DNA of 51,018 bases from Desulfarculus sp. (GCA_003605055.1 QZKP01000010.1:1-51018); one strand, 5' to 3'; shown: positions 1 through 8,227, numbered from the stretch's first letter. Program-made: numbers and translations. Notes: generated by a model not told the origin, from the sequence alone.

Positions 1-261
1 CTGCACGTAGGAGTCGTACATGGACACGTGGAAGCAGCCGTGCAGGAACTTGTCGGCCTGCTCCTTGATGGCCGCCACCACTTGGGGGTGGCGGTGGCCT
101 ACGTTGTTCACCCCGATGCCGCCGGCGAAGTCTATGTACTCCCGGCCCTCCAGGTCCCAGAGCAAGGCGCCCTCGGCCTTGGCAATGGTAATGGGGGTGA
201 CGTTGCCCACGCCCAGGGGCACCTGGGCCTTTCTTTTGGCTACCAACTCCTCGCTATCCAT
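1..261 (-). CDS. Class III PLP aminotransferase, N-terminal part (GabT-like)
   Basis: Only the first 87 codons are present, because the gene runs off the left edge. The start is the ATG at 259-261, preceded by GGAGAGGTC. The protein opens MDSEELVAKRKAQVPLGVG and continues with WDLEGREYIDFAGGIGVNNVGH, split here as WDLEGREYIDF then AGGIGVNNVGH, followed by HPQVVAAIKEQ. This is the N-terminal signature of 4-aminobutyrate and related omega-aminotransferases, in which the glycine-rich segment helps form the PLP pocket. The lysine that binds PLP would lie outside the window. It is the last visible gene of the minus-strand IclR-TctCBA operon, 109 bp after the ferredoxin gene, so it may or may not be cotranscribed. 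A GABA or ornithine-type substrate is inferred from family resemblance only. Confidence 0.85.
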   Translation of the reverse strand, partial: MDSEELVAKRKAQVPLGVGNVTPITIAKAEGALLWDLEGREYIDFAGGIGVNNVGHRHPQVVAAIKEQADKFLHGCFHVSMYDSYVQ

Positions 262-370
262 GACCTCTCCTGCGGCCTACTCCGCCCTGCGATTCACCGG
301 GACCAAACAGCCTGCCGGGGCCGTTTTGGACCGGGCATGGCCCGCGGCTCAGGGGCCGGGGGCGCCTTGG

Positions 371-616
371 TCAGCGTATCAAATAGGGAAGCTCCTTCAT
401 GGTGATGGCCTGCCGGGGGCAAACGAACACGCACACGTCGCAGTACCAGCAATCATCGCGGTAGCGCATGTAGGGGTGGCCCTGGGCACCGAAGTGCAGC
501 ACGTCCATGGGGCACATGTCTACGCAAATGCCGCAGCGGTTGCAGCGCCGGCGGTCCACCTCCAGCCAAGAGAAGGCGTCTTCGGCCAGGGGGCCGCTGC
601 TGTTGAGCTGGTCCAT
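371..616 (-). CDS. AprB-like 2[4Fe-4S] ferredoxin
   Basis: This 81-residue protein has two complete 4Fe-4S motifs, CNRCGICVDMCP and CWYCDVCVFVCP. The second resembles the CWECYSCVK motif of the beta subunit of adenylylsulfate reductase (AprB), but the protein is about half the length of AprB and lacks its C-terminal tail. It starts 3 bp after the stop of the AprA-like flavoprotein, so the two are almost certainly co-translated and form an electron-transfer pair. The flavoprotein would exchange electrons with its FAD through these two clusters. There is no signal peptide, so it should be cytoplasmic. The family assignment is firm; the physiological partner is inferred from the neighbour. Confidence 0.88.
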   Translation of the reverse strand: MDQLNSSGPLAEDAFSWLEVDRRRCNRCGICVDMCPMDVLHFGAQGHPYMRYRDDCWYCDVCVFVCPRQAITMKELPYLIR

Positions 617-619
617 GGT

Positions 620-2479
620 CTAATCCTCCTCCGGCAGGAACCGGCGCGGAGTGGCCATGCCCTGCTGATCCAGGTGTTCCTTCATCCAGGAGTCACGCTC
701 CGGGTTTTTCCAGTTCGGTCCCTTGACAAAAGGCGCGCCCACGTCGAACTCCAACTTGGGATAAGCGTACTCCATGGCCGTGGGAAAGTCCCACTGGTGT
801 TTGGGCGCCTTGCGCCGGGCCAGCTCCATGCCCGCCTCGCCCTTTTTGATCACCACCCAGGCCCGCTCCCATTGGGGCTTCTTGTAGGGGATGTCCGCCC
901 GCCAGTGCTGATAGCCCCAGCGGCTCTCGTCGCGGAACAGGCTGGCCCGGGCCATCATCTCGCCCACCGTGAGTATGCTGGCGATCTCCTGCACCTTGAG
1001 CAGGTCGTGGAAGTCCTGGGCCTTGATCTGGGGCAGGTCTTCGGCCCGCATGCGCTCCATCCACCACACCGCCGACTCCATAAAGGCCGGGTTCTTGGGC
1101 GGCTTCAGGTAATACTGGATGCGGGTGCGGGCCTTGTACTCCACCAGGCTGGTGGGCAGGCCGCGCTCCCGGCGCAGGGGGGCCTCGAAGGCGTCGGCCT
1201 GCTTGCGCAGCCAGGCCCGCAGGCCCTGGCGCTGGGGGGCGTGGGCGCCGCCGCCGGCGTAGCGGGCCGCCTCCTCGCCGATGACCCCGCCCATGGCCAG
1301 GGCCCCGCCCAGGTAGGAGTGGGGCAGGCCGCCGTCCACGTCCCCGGCCACGTAGAGGCCCGCCAGGTTGGTCGCGCCGTGCACGTCGCTGAGCACCCCG
1401 GAGCTGCTGTGGCCGCCGCAGACGCCTATCTCCTCGGCGAAGCCCAGCTCCACGGAGCGGCCCTGGCGGTAGTCCTGGCCGCGCCGGCGGTGAAACAGCC
1501 CCCGGCTGGTGCGCTCGTTGCCCCACTGGATCTTCTCGATGATCTGGATCATCTCCTCGGGCAAATGGTCCATCTTCAAGTACAGGGGGCCGCGGCCCTG
1601 GGTGAATCGTTTCCACACCCCCATCTTGCTGTCGCCGGAGGAGTAGCCGTGGCTCCAGGTCTTCTCGCCCCAGGGGTTGACCGTGTAGGCCCCGCGCGGC
1701 GCGGCCACATAGCCGCAGGAGGGCCCCTGGTGGTCCTTGAGCAGGGTGTTGGCCTGGAAGCATTCCATGTTCACCAGCTCGGCCCCGGCCTGGTAGGCCA
1801 TGGCGTAGCCGTCGCCAGTGCAGCCCGGGAACTCGTAGGTGCCGGCCAGGTAGCCGGAGCTGGCCAGCCCCATGCGGCCGGCCGCGCCGGTGGTCAGGCA
1901 CACGGCCTTGGTCTTGAAATAAAAATAGTCGCCGCTGCGGATGTTAAAGGCCAACACCCCGGCCACGCGGCCGTCTTGGCTGAGGATCCGCAGCGCCGGC
2001 GTGCGGTCAAAGACCTCGGCGCCGGTACGCCGCACCGCCTGGGCCAGGGCCCGCTTCATCTCCTCGCCGTCCATGGGCAGCAGCAGCGGCTTGTTGATGG
2101 GGTGCAGGTAATACAGGACGTAGTTGCCCTCCGCGTCCACCGGGAACAAGTCCCCCGGGGCCCGGCCCATGATCTCTTCCAGGTCCTTGACCACCTGGGG
2201 GCAGCGCTGGCCAAAGGCGTAGGCCACCCGCTGGTCCAGCACGCCCTCGGTGACCTTGGTCAGCACCTCCACCACGTCCTCGGGCTGGCTGCGCGGGGGG
2301 ATGGCCATGGTGTTCAGGGCGTCCATGCCCCGGCCGGCCGCGCCGGAGGTCTCCATCTTGCTCTTGTCCAGCACCGTGACCCGGAGCTTGGGGTCCGTGC
2401 GGCGGGCGTAGATGGCGGCCATGGCCCCGGCGGCGCCGGCCCCGATGACCACCAGGTCTGTGTCCTTCACGTAATACAT
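620..2479 (-). CDS. AprA-like FAD-dependent oxidoreductase (fumarate reductase flavoprotein family)
   Basis: This 619-residue flavoprotein belongs to the fumarate reductase / succinate dehydrogenase / AprA superfamily. The N-terminal Rossmann motif VVIGAGAAGAMAA is near residues 10-22, followed by SGAAGRGMDALNT, the position where AprA binds FAD. A second FAD contact, YVAGDVDGGLPHSYLGGAL, is near residue 385. The next gene is a small AprB-like ferredoxin, so the pair imitates the AprAB layout. The gene lies inside a TctABC transporter operon and not beside sat or qmo, which argues against it being the sulfate-respiration enzyme. A more likely role is oxidation or reduction of the imported carboxylic acid or a derivative. 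The substrate cannot be read from the sequence. It starts 51 bp after tctA. Confidence 0.8.
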   Translation of the reverse strand: MYYVKDTDLVVIGAGAAGAMAAIYARRTDPKLRVTVLDKSKMETSGAAGRGMDALNTMAIPPRSQPEDVVEVLTKVTEGVLDQRVAYAFGQRCPQVVKDLEEIMGRAPGDLFPVDAEGNYVLYYLHPINKPLLLPMDGEEMKRALAQAVRRTGAEVFDRTPALRILSQDGRVAGVLAFNIRSGDYFYFKTKAVCLTTGAAGRMGLASSGYLAGTYEFPGCTGDGYAMAYQAGAELVNMECFQANTLLKDHQGPSCGYVAAPRGAYTVNPWGEKTWSHGYSSGDSKMGVWKRFTQGRGPLYLKMDHLPEEMIQIIEKIQWGNERTSRGLFHRRRGQDYRQGRSVELGFAEEIGVCGGHSSSGVLSDVHGATNLAGLYVAGDVDGGLPHSYLGGALAMGGVIGEEAARYAGGGAHAPQRQGLRAWLRKQADAFEAPLRRERGLPTSLVEYKARTRIQYYLKPPKNPAFMESAVWWMERMRAEDLPQIKAQDFHDLLKVQEIASILTVGEMMARASLFRDESRWGYQHWRADIPYKKPQWERAWVVIKKGEAGMELARRKAPKHQWDFPTAMEYAYPKLEFDVGAPFVKGPNWKNPERDSWMKEHLDQQGMATPRRFLPEED

Positions 2480-2530
2480 AGATGCGCTCTCTTTCCCTCA
2501 GCGAAAGCCTCGGGGCTCCGGATAGGCGGC

Positions 2531-4039
2531 CTAGTGGGCCGCGGCGGCGCCCTTGCCGCGGCGGCGGCGGTAGGCGGTCCAGGCGATCATGGCCACCGTG
2601 GCCAGCAGGAAGCCCAGGGCCAATGGCTTGGTGACGAATATCATGGGGCTGCCGCCGGAGATCTTCAGGGCCTGGCGCAGATACACCTCGGCCATGGGCC
2701 CCAGGATGAAGGCGATCAGCAGGGCGGCCGGGCTGAGGCCCCATTTCTTCAGGAAGTAGCCCAGCACCCCGAAGAAGACCATGATCTTCACGTCGAATAG
2801 GTTCTGCTGGGTGCCGTAGGCCCCGATGACGCACAGCACCAATATCACCGGGAACAGGTAGGCCCTGGGCACGGAGATGACCCACTGGCCCAGCTTCATC
2901 AAGGGCAGCGGGATGACCAGCATGAAGAAGTCCGAGAGGATCAGCAGCATGAACAGGCCGTAGATGGTCTCGGGGTGCTCGGTCATTAGCATGGGGCCCG
3001 GCGCCAGGCCGTGGATCATGAAGGCGCCCATGATCACCGCCGCCGAGAGGGCGCCGGGGATGCCCAGGGTCACCAGGGGGATCAGGGCCGCGCCGCACAC
3101 GGCGTTGTTGGCCGCCTCCGGGGCGGCCACCCCCTTCAGCTCGCCCTTGCCGTAGTCCTCGGGGTTCTTGGCCAGGCGCCTGGCCTGGTCGTAGCCCATG
3201 AAGGCGGCGGTGATGCTGCCCACGCCGGGCAGGGCGCCGCAGAAGGCGCCCAGCAGGCTGGAGCGGAAGATGGTGCCCAGACAGGCCTTAAGCTCGCGCC
3301 AGGTCACCCGCGAGGCGTTGGGGTCCGCGGAGCGGGCCATGGCCTCGCTGTGCGCCTCCTGCCAGCCCTCCTCCATCTGCACCAGCACCTCGCTCATCAC
3401 CAGCAGGCCGATGAGCATGGCCAAGAGCTCTATGCCCGCGTCCAGGTCTATGGAGCCGAAGGTGAAGCGCTGCTGGGTGGTGATGGGGTCCAGGCCCACC
3501 GTGGCCAGGAGCATGCCCAGGGCGGTGGAGATGAGGCCCTTGACCTGGGAATGGGCGCCGGTGCCGGCCACCACCACCAGAGCGAACAAAATCAGCATGG
3601 CCAGCTCCGCCGGCCCGAACATCAGGGCCAGGGCCGCGATGGGCGGCGCGGCCACCATGAGCATCACGTCGCTGAACACGGCGCCGATCACCGAGGCGTA
3701 CAGGGCCATCTTCAGGGCCTTGCCGGCCTTGCCCTGCCGGGCCAGGGGATAGCCGTCCAGGGAGGTGGCCGCGGCCTCTGGCGTGCCCGGCGCGTTGAGC
3801 AGGATGGCGGAGATGGAGCCGCCGTACACGCTGCCCTTCCAGCAGCCCACCAGCATGGCGATGCTGAACAGCGGCGACCAGGTGTAGGTCACCGGTATCA
3901 GCAGGGCGATGGCCATGGTGCCGTTGAGGCCGGGGATGGCCCCCAACAGCGAGCCCAGAAATATTCCCAGGGCGGCCCCGAAAAAGTTGTACAGGGTCAG
4001 GGCCTGGGAGGCCGCCTGGATCAGGGTGTCCAGCATCAT
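2531..4039 (-). CDS. tctA: Tripartite tricarboxylate transporter, large membrane subunit TctA
   Basis: This 502-residue integral membrane protein has the TctA hallmarks: GSLLGAIPGLNGTMAIALLIP near residues 29-49 (the first PGxN element), a second symmetrical element GAFCGALPGVGS followed by AAFMGYD, and GIPGALSAAVIMGAF. The numerous hydrophobic segments fit the usual 12 helices. TctA is the transport pore of the TTT family, driven by an ion gradient and fed by the periplasmic binding protein TctC. It follows tctB by 7 bp and precedes the AprA-like gene. The family length (about 500) agrees. The transported solute is unknown; citrate, other tricarboxylates, dicarboxylates and aromatic acids are all documented for the family. 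Confidence 0.95.
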   Translation of the reverse strand: MMLDTLIQAASQALTLYNFFGAALGIFLGSLLGAIPGLNGTMAIALLIPVTYTWSPLFSIAMLVGCWKGSVYGGSISAILLNAPGTPEAAATSLDGYPLARQGKAGKALKMALYASVIGAVFSDVMLMVAAPPIAALALMFGPAELAMLILFALVVVAGTGAHSQVKGLISTALGMLLATVGLDPITTQQRFTFGSIDLDAGIELLAMLIGLLVMSEVLVQMEEGWQEAHSEAMARSADPNASRVTWRELKACLGTIFRSSLLGAFCGALPGVGSITAAFMGYDQARRLAKNPEDYGKGELKGVAAPEAANNAVCGAALIPLVTLGIPGALSAAVIMGAFMIHGLAPGPMLMTEHPETIYGLFMLLILSDFFMLVIPLPLMKLGQWVISVPRAYLFPVILVLCVIGAYGTQQNLFDVKIMVFFGVLGYFLKKWGLSPAALLIAFILGPMAEVYLRQALKISGGSPMIFVTKPLALGFLLATVAMIAWTAYRRRRGKGAAAAH

Positions 4040-4046
4040 CTCCCTC

Positions 4047-4535
4047 CTAATCCAGGAAACGCTCGAGCAGGGTGCCCACGGGCAGGGGCGCCCCCAGGAG
4101 CAGCTCGAAGCACACGTACAGGCCCGCCAGGGTGATCACGGTGATGGCCGCGATGGTCAGCCAGCGGCGGACCCCGAAGATTAAGAAGAGCGCCACCATG
4201 GCCACCAGCGAGGTGAGCACGAAGCCGGCGATGTCCAGCAGCCAGGCGTAGGCGGCCATGATGGCCACGGCCGCGGCCAAGGTGATTTTGGTCGAGCGCC
4301 GGACCGCCTGGCCGGCGGGCGGGTGCTCCTGGTCGGCCTCGGCCACCGGGCGGCGCAGGGCCTGCAGCATCAGCAGCAGGCTGAGCACCAGGATGAAGCC
4401 GGTGATCAACGCCGGCATCATGGCGTCGGCGTCGGTCAAAGACCCCACCTGGCTAGGGATCAGGTACACCAGCGCCAGCAGGCAGAAGCCGGCCAGGCCG
4501 GCGCCCAGCTTGAAGTCCTTTGCGTTCTGGATCAT
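4047..4535 (-). CDS. tctB: Tripartite tricarboxylate transporter, small membrane subunit TctB
   Basis: This 162-residue protein has four predicted membrane helices (around residues 12-30, 40-60, 85-120 in two closely spaced segments, and 125-150). The pattern and length are those of TctB, the poorly conserved small subunit of TTT transporters. The first helix starts GAGLAGFCLLALVYLIPSQ. The charged loop near residues 62-85 is cytoplasmic by the positive-inside rule. Its place between tctC and tctA is the main support for the name, because TctB sequences diverge strongly. It begins 73 bp after tctC, beyond a strong hairpin. Confidence 0.88.
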   Translation of the reverse strand: MIQNAKDFKLGAGLAGFCLLALVYLIPSQVGSLTDADAMMPALITGFILVLSLLLMLQALRRPVAEADQEHPPAGQAVRRSTKITLAAAVAIMAAYAWLLDIAGFVLTSLVAMVALFLIFGVRRWLTIAAITVITLAGLYVCFELLLGAPLPVGTLLERFLD

Positions 4536-4566
4536 GGGTTTTCTCCCATGAGGCTGGAGCGATTGA

Positions 4567-4594
4567 GCGGGGGGAGGCGGCCGCCTCCCCCCGC
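4567..4594. repeat. 28-bp perfect palindrome between tctC and tctB
   Basis: The 73-bp tctC-tctB junction contains a perfect inverted repeat with two 14-bp arms (GCGGGGGGAGGCGG and its complement) and no loop bases. As RNA it would form a very stable hairpin directly after the tctC stop. No T-run follows on the minus strand, so it is more likely a transcript-stabilising or partial-termination element than a full terminator. This would fit the common need for more binding protein than membrane subunits. Confidence 0.7.
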
Positions 4595-4608
4595 CGCGGG
4601 TTAAAGGT

Positions 4609-5580
4609 CTATTTCTTGGCCTTCACGCCCAACTCGGGCAGCAGCTTGCCCCACTCGGCCGAAAGCTGCTGCAACAGGGCCTGGTACTGCTTGCCGGGCA
4701 TGAACTTGGGGTGCAGGTCCAGCTTGGCGCAGGCCTCCAGCACGCCCTTGTCCGCGGTCGCGAGCTTGAAAGCGGCCGAGAGCTTGTCCAAGACCGCCTG
4801 GGGGGTGCCGCCCGGGGCCACGATGGACATGTAGGAGATCTGGCTGAACTTGAAGCCCTTCTCCTTCATGGTGGGCACCTCCGGGCACAGGGAGAGCCGG
4901 TCCTCGCTGGTGACCAAGAGCACCCTGATCTTGCCGGCCCGGATGGAGGAAGCCACCGAGGCGGTGGTGTTGTTGATCATGTCCACGTGGCCGCCCAACA
5001 GGGCCGCGGTCTCCTTGACTCCGCCCTGGAAGGGCACGTGCTTCCAGTCCAGGCCCATCTCCTTGCCGATGCGGGCAGTGATCAGGTGGTTGGTGGTGCC
5101 GGTGCCCACGCTGCCGTAGGTCACCTTGCCCGGGTTCTTCTTGACGTAGGCCGCGAAGTCTTCCCAGGTCTTCCAGGGGGCGTCGCCCCGCACCATCAGG
5201 GCGTACTCGTAGGGCATCACCGCGCAGACCTGCACCAAGTCCTTATAGGGCTTGTAGGGCACCTCGCGTATCAGGGGGATGATGGCCACCGCGGGCATGT
5301 TGCAGGTGCCGATCAGGTAGCCGTTGGGCTTGGCCCGGGCCACCTCGCTCACCCCCAGGGTGCCGCCGGCGCCGGGCCGGTTCATGCAGACCAGGGCCTG
5401 CTTCAGGGTCTCGGTGGCCTTGGCGGCCATCAGGCGGGCGGCCACGTCGGTGGTGCCGCCGGCCGAGAAGTTGATGATGAACTTAATAGGTTTGTTGGGA
5501 TAGCCCTTGGCCAGGGCTCCGCCCGCCAGAACGCCCACCAGGGCCAGGCAGAGCAGCGCCGCCCATATCTTGGTTCTCAT
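4609..5580 (-). CDS. tctC: Tripartite tricarboxylate transporter, solute-binding protein TctC
   Basis: The chosen start is the ATG at 5578-5580, giving 323 residues. It is preceded by the strong ribosome site GGAGGAGG and opens a clear signal peptide (MRTKIWAALLCLALVGVLAG then GALAKG). An open frame continues upstream to 5751 but has no export signal at its head. The mature protein starts YPNKPIKFIINFSAGGTTD, the Bug/TctC motif in which the SAGGxxD loop binds the carboxylate. Other family features are GTCNMPAVAIIPL and YGSVGTGTTNHL. It is a periplasmic high-affinity receptor that delivers the solute to TctAB. The gene lies 100 bp downstream of the IclR gene on the same strand. Confidence 0.93.
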   Translation of the reverse strand: MRTKIWAALLCLALVGVLAGGALAKGYPNKPIKFIINFSAGGTTDVAARLMAAKATETLKQALVCMNRPGAGGTLGVSEVARAKPNGYLIGTCNMPAVAIIPLIREVPYKPYKDLVQVCAVMPYEYALMVRGDAPWKTWEDFAAYVKKNPGKVTYGSVGTGTTNHLITARIGKEMGLDWKHVPFQGGVKETAALLGGHVDMINNTTASVASSIRAGKIRVLLVTSEDRLSLCPEVPTMKEKGFKFSQISYMSIVAPGGTPQAVLDKLSAAFKLATADKGVLEACAKLDLHPKFMPGKQYQALLQQLSAEWGKLLPELGVKAKK

Positions 5581-5680
5581 GACCCTCCTCCTTGCTACGG
5601 TTTGCAACCTCTCAGATAACTTCTCGCGTGCAGGCGGCCCCTCCCGAAGCCAAGAAGCGCCCACCCTCTGGGCGGCCGGG

Positions 5681-6487
5681 CTAGGGGCTGAGGCCCTCCG
5701 CGCGGACCACCTCCTGCACCAGTTGGTAAATTTCCTCGCGCCGCTGAGCACTCATGCGCGGACGGATGGCCGAAACCGTGATGGCCGCCTGGACCCCGCC
5801 CTGGAAGTCGAAGATGGGCACCCCCACGGACACCGCATCCTCGTGAAAAAGGCCGTCGCTGAGCACGTAACCCGCTTGGCGTCCCTTGCGGGCCATCTCC
5901 CGGATGTCATCGGCGGTGAGGTTTTTGTAGTTGGGATAGCGCGGGGCGTTGGCCTGGACCACGGCCTCGAACTGATCCTGGGGCAGAAAGGCGATGAGAG
6001 ACAGGCTGCCCGCGCCGATGCCCAGGGGACGCCGCGCCCCCACGTCCACCACTATGGTGCGCACGGGATACTTGCCCTGCACGGTGTCGATGCACAAGAC
6101 GTCGTTGCCCAGGCGGATGAGCAGAAAGACGGTGTCCTGGCTGCGCTGGGCGATGATTTCCAGGGCGTTGCGAAAACGGTCCCGCACCGTGTATTGATGG
6201 GCGGCGTGGCCCAACTGATACAGCTCCAGCCCCAGGTGGTAGAGCTTGGCCACCGGATCGTGGGTGGCCAACCCTTCCTTGACCAGCACCGAGAGGATGC
6301 GATGGGCCGTGGCCACGTGCAGGCCCGCCTCGCGGGCCAGCTTGGAAAGGGTGGCCCCCTGATCGTTGTGGGCGGCCACCTTGCGCAGCAAGGCCATGGC
6401 CCGGTGGATGCTTTGGGCACCCTTGGTGTCTTCTAGCTTAGGGCCAGGCTGGTCCCCAGAATTCTGGTTGGCGTTCGCGGTACCCAT
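5681..6487 (-). CDS. IclR-family transcriptional regulator
   Basis: This 268-residue protein has a winged helix-turn-helix near residues 25-85 (GAQSIHRAMALLRKVA, then LSKLAREAGLHVATAHRILSVL). The IclR effector domain follows, with the family's C-terminal segment DAVSVGVPIFDFQGGVQAAITVS split around residue 225. IclR proteins bind small organic acids and control catabolic or uptake operons. It is the first gene of the minus-strand run IclR-tctC-tctB-tctA-flavoprotein-ferredoxin, which suggests autoregulation together with the transporter. Possible operator palindromes lie upstream at 6513-6523 and 6571-6601. The first about 22 residues (MGTANANQNSGDQPGPKLED) are a polar extension; a later start is possible. 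Confidence 0.92.
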   Translation of the reverse strand: MGTANANQNSGDQPGPKLEDTKGAQSIHRAMALLRKVAAHNDQGATLSKLAREAGLHVATAHRILSVLVKEGLATHDPVAKLYHLGLELYQLGHAAHQYTVRDRFRNALEIIAQRSQDTVFLLIRLGNDVLCIDTVQGKYPVRTIVVDVGARRPLGIGAGSLSLIAFLPQDQFEAVVQANAPRYPNYKNLTADDIREMARKGRQAGYVLSDGLFHEDAVSVGVPIFDFQGGVQAAITVSAIRPRMSAQRREEIYQLVQEVVRAEGLSP

Positions 6488-6520
6488 GTTCCCAATGCAT
6501 TAGTGGCTCGGCTGGTTTGA

Positions 6521-6549
6521 CCAATAGCAAGACGGCGGGGACGCGTCAA
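6521..6549 (-). promoter_or_regulatory. Candidate sigma70-type promoter of the iclR-tctCBA operon
   Basis: On the minus strand a -35-like TTGACG (6544-6549) and a -10-like TATTGG (6521-6526) are separated by 17 bp and lie about 35 bp before the iclR start. The -10 is weak. An 11-bp palindrome TGGTTTGACCA at 6513-6523 overlaps it and could be a regulator site. Confidence 0.4.
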
Positions 6550-6570
6550 CAGTAAATTACCATAATATGA

Positions 6571-6601
6571 AAATTGTTTATCATATAATGATAAACAATT
6601 T
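6571..6601. promoter_or_regulatory. 31-bp AT-rich palindrome upstream of iclR, probable operator
   Basis: Two perfect 14-bp arms (AAATTGTTTATCAT and its reverse complement) flank a 3-bp centre ATA. The element is an AT-rich island in GC-rich DNA, 84 bp before the iclR start and just upstream of its putative -35. Its centre also contains TATAAT (6584-6589) on the plus strand, so it could double as a -10 box for a plus-strand transcript. IclR-family sites are often palindromes of this sort in their own upstream regions, but the assignment to this regulator is inference. Confidence 0.6.
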
Positions 6602-6696
6602 CGCCCGTTGGGCCGGTAAGCGTGAGCCTCAAGGGAGCAGTTTCTGCCTTGCCCTGCGCCCGGCCGCCAGCAGCCGAGGGCGGTCCTTTGGCAGGG

Positions 6697-6721
6697 CCCG
6701 GCGCAGCGCCGGGTGCTTTTT
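6697..6721 (+). terminator. Rho-independent terminator with no annotated plus-strand gene before it
   Basis: An 8-bp stem CCCGGCGC / GCGCCGGG (6697-6704, 6706-6713) is followed by TGC and five Ts (6717-6721). The strand is plus, and the only plus-strand DNA before it is the iclR upstream region. It may end a short transcript starting near the TATAAT at 6584, or stop readthrough into the diguanylate cyclase gene. Confidence 0.55.
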
Positions 6722-6904
6722 CAAAAAGACATGCCTTTGCCCGGCGGGCTTGGTTCATACTATTTAACGATAAGCTCGCAGCGGGGTGCCCGGGGATGCC
6801 CGCCAGGTCCGCGGGCAGGAGCGGGGGGAAACGCCTGCACAGACCTATCAGGGTCGGCCCTGATACGGTCTTTATTAATATGGCAGAGATGTGGATGGCT
6901 GAAG

Positions 6905-8227
6905 GTGACTCTTGAGGTAGCCATACTTATCGCTGAGGCGGTGATCGTCTATTTTCTGGTCTTGGGCGCGCACGCCCTGCGCCACCGTTTCGGACTGGCC
7001 CATTACTACGCCCTGATAGGGGGCCTGACCGCCATCATGTCCTGGGTCACCGATGCGGGGGTCACGGTGCCCGTGGGCGGCGTAACCTTCGTGGTGGGCT
7101 CCACGGTCTTCTACACCTCCCTGCTGCTGAGCGTCTTTGTGGTCTATGTGTTTGACGGGCCGCGGGCCACGCGCGTGGCCATCTCCACGATCATCGGCGT
7201 CTCCATAATGGTGCCGCTGATCGCGGTGGTCCTGAATGTGCAAATGAGCCTGTCGGGCGCGCCGGCCCTGGGCTACGTCCCGGCTCCCAGCCTGCGCATA
7301 AACGCCGCCTCGGTTTTCGCCACCTTCATGGACCTGATCTTCCTGGCCATCGCCTGGGAGTACATGAACAACCGCTTCCAGCGGGTTCCCCTGGGGGTGC
7401 GGGCCTTCTTCACCCTGCTGGGGGTGATGTGGCTGGACGTGCTGCTGTTCGCCGCCGGGGCGTTCCTCGGCTCCGAGTCCTACCTGGCCATCATGGAGGG
7501 AACCGCCGTAAGCAGGTTGATCGTTTCCTGCTTCGCCGCTCCGATCCTGTGGGGCTATCTGGCCTGGCAAAACAAACGCTGGCACACCGAGATGGCCCAG
7601 CGGCCGGTGCTGGCCATATTAAAAGAGTTCGCGGAGATCAAAAAAGAGTTGTCCCTGGCCCAGCAGGAAATCGAGCGCCGCAAGAAAGCAGAACAGGCGT
7701 TGAATGAGAGCCAGGAGCAGCTGCGCGCCCTGTCTGTAACCGATGAGCTGACCAAGCTGGCTAACCGCAGGTATTTCTGGGAAATGGGCCAGAAAGAATT
7801 TCAACGGTCCCGGCGATACGGCTCCCATTTTTCCCTGGTGCTGATGGATTTGGATAACTTTAAAGAGGTGAACGACACCTACGGCCATGTCGCCGGCGAC
7901 CAGGTGTTGCGCAGGGTGGCCGAAATCGGCCTGTCCCGCATAAGGGCGGTGGACGTCCTGGCCAGAGTCGGCGGAGAGGAGTTTGCCCTGCTGCTCCCCG
8001 AAACCAGCCTGCACATGGCCCAACTGGCCGCGGAGCGCATCAGGGAGGGAATCGCCTCGGAGGTCATGGCCGTAGAAAAAGGCCAGGTGCGCCTCACCGC
8101 CAGCCTGGGGGTGGCCGCCATCTCGCCGGAGGCAAAACAACTGGACGATCTCTACGTGCGCGCGGACCAGGCCCTGTATGAGGCGAAAAATAACGGGCGC
8201 AACCAGGTGCGCTTGAGCGGCAGCTAA
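6905..8227 (+). CDS. Membrane-bound diguanylate cyclase (GGDEF)
   Basis: The 440-residue reading from GTG 6905 starts right at the first membrane helix. The frame is open upstream to 6713, but that stretch looks non-coding, so the start is tentative. Seven hydrophobic segments fill residues 4 to about 225. A short coiled coil (EIKKELSLAQQEIERRKKAE) leads into a GGDEF domain. The active-site motif is GGEEF at residues 356-360, with intact metal and substrate residues (LMDLDNFKEVND). An RxxD inhibitory site (RAVD, residues 347-350) lies five residues before it, so product inhibition by cyclic di-GMP is expected. The N-terminal multi-helix sensor would respond to a membrane or extracellular signal. 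The gene stands alone. Confidence 0.9.
   Translation: MTLEVAILIAEAVIVYFLVLGAHALRHRFGLAHYYALIGGLTAIMSWVTDAGVTVPVGGVTFVVGSTVFYTSLLLSVFVVYVFDGPRATRVAISTIIGVSIMVPLIAVVLNVQMSLSGAPALGYVPAPSLRINAASVFATFMDLIFLAIAWEYMNNRFQRVPLGVRAFFTLLGVMWLDVLLFAAGAFLGSESYLAIMEGTAVSRLIVSCFAAPILWGYLAWQNKRWHTEMAQRPVLAILKEFAEIKKELSLAQQEIERRKKAEQALNESQEQLRALSVTDELTKLANRRYFWEMGQKEFQRSRRYGSHFSLVLMDLDNFKEVNDTYGHVAGDQVLRRVAEIGLSRIRAVDVLARVGGEEFALLLPETSLHMAQLAAERIREGIASEVMAVEKGQVRLTASLGVAAISPEAKQLDDLYVRADQALYEAKNNGRNQVRLSGS

Noticed and set aside
20..2800. 926-codon open frame on the plus strand
   Set aside because: It lies antisense to the clearly real AprA-like gene and shows no motif; long antisense frames are common in GC-rich DNA.
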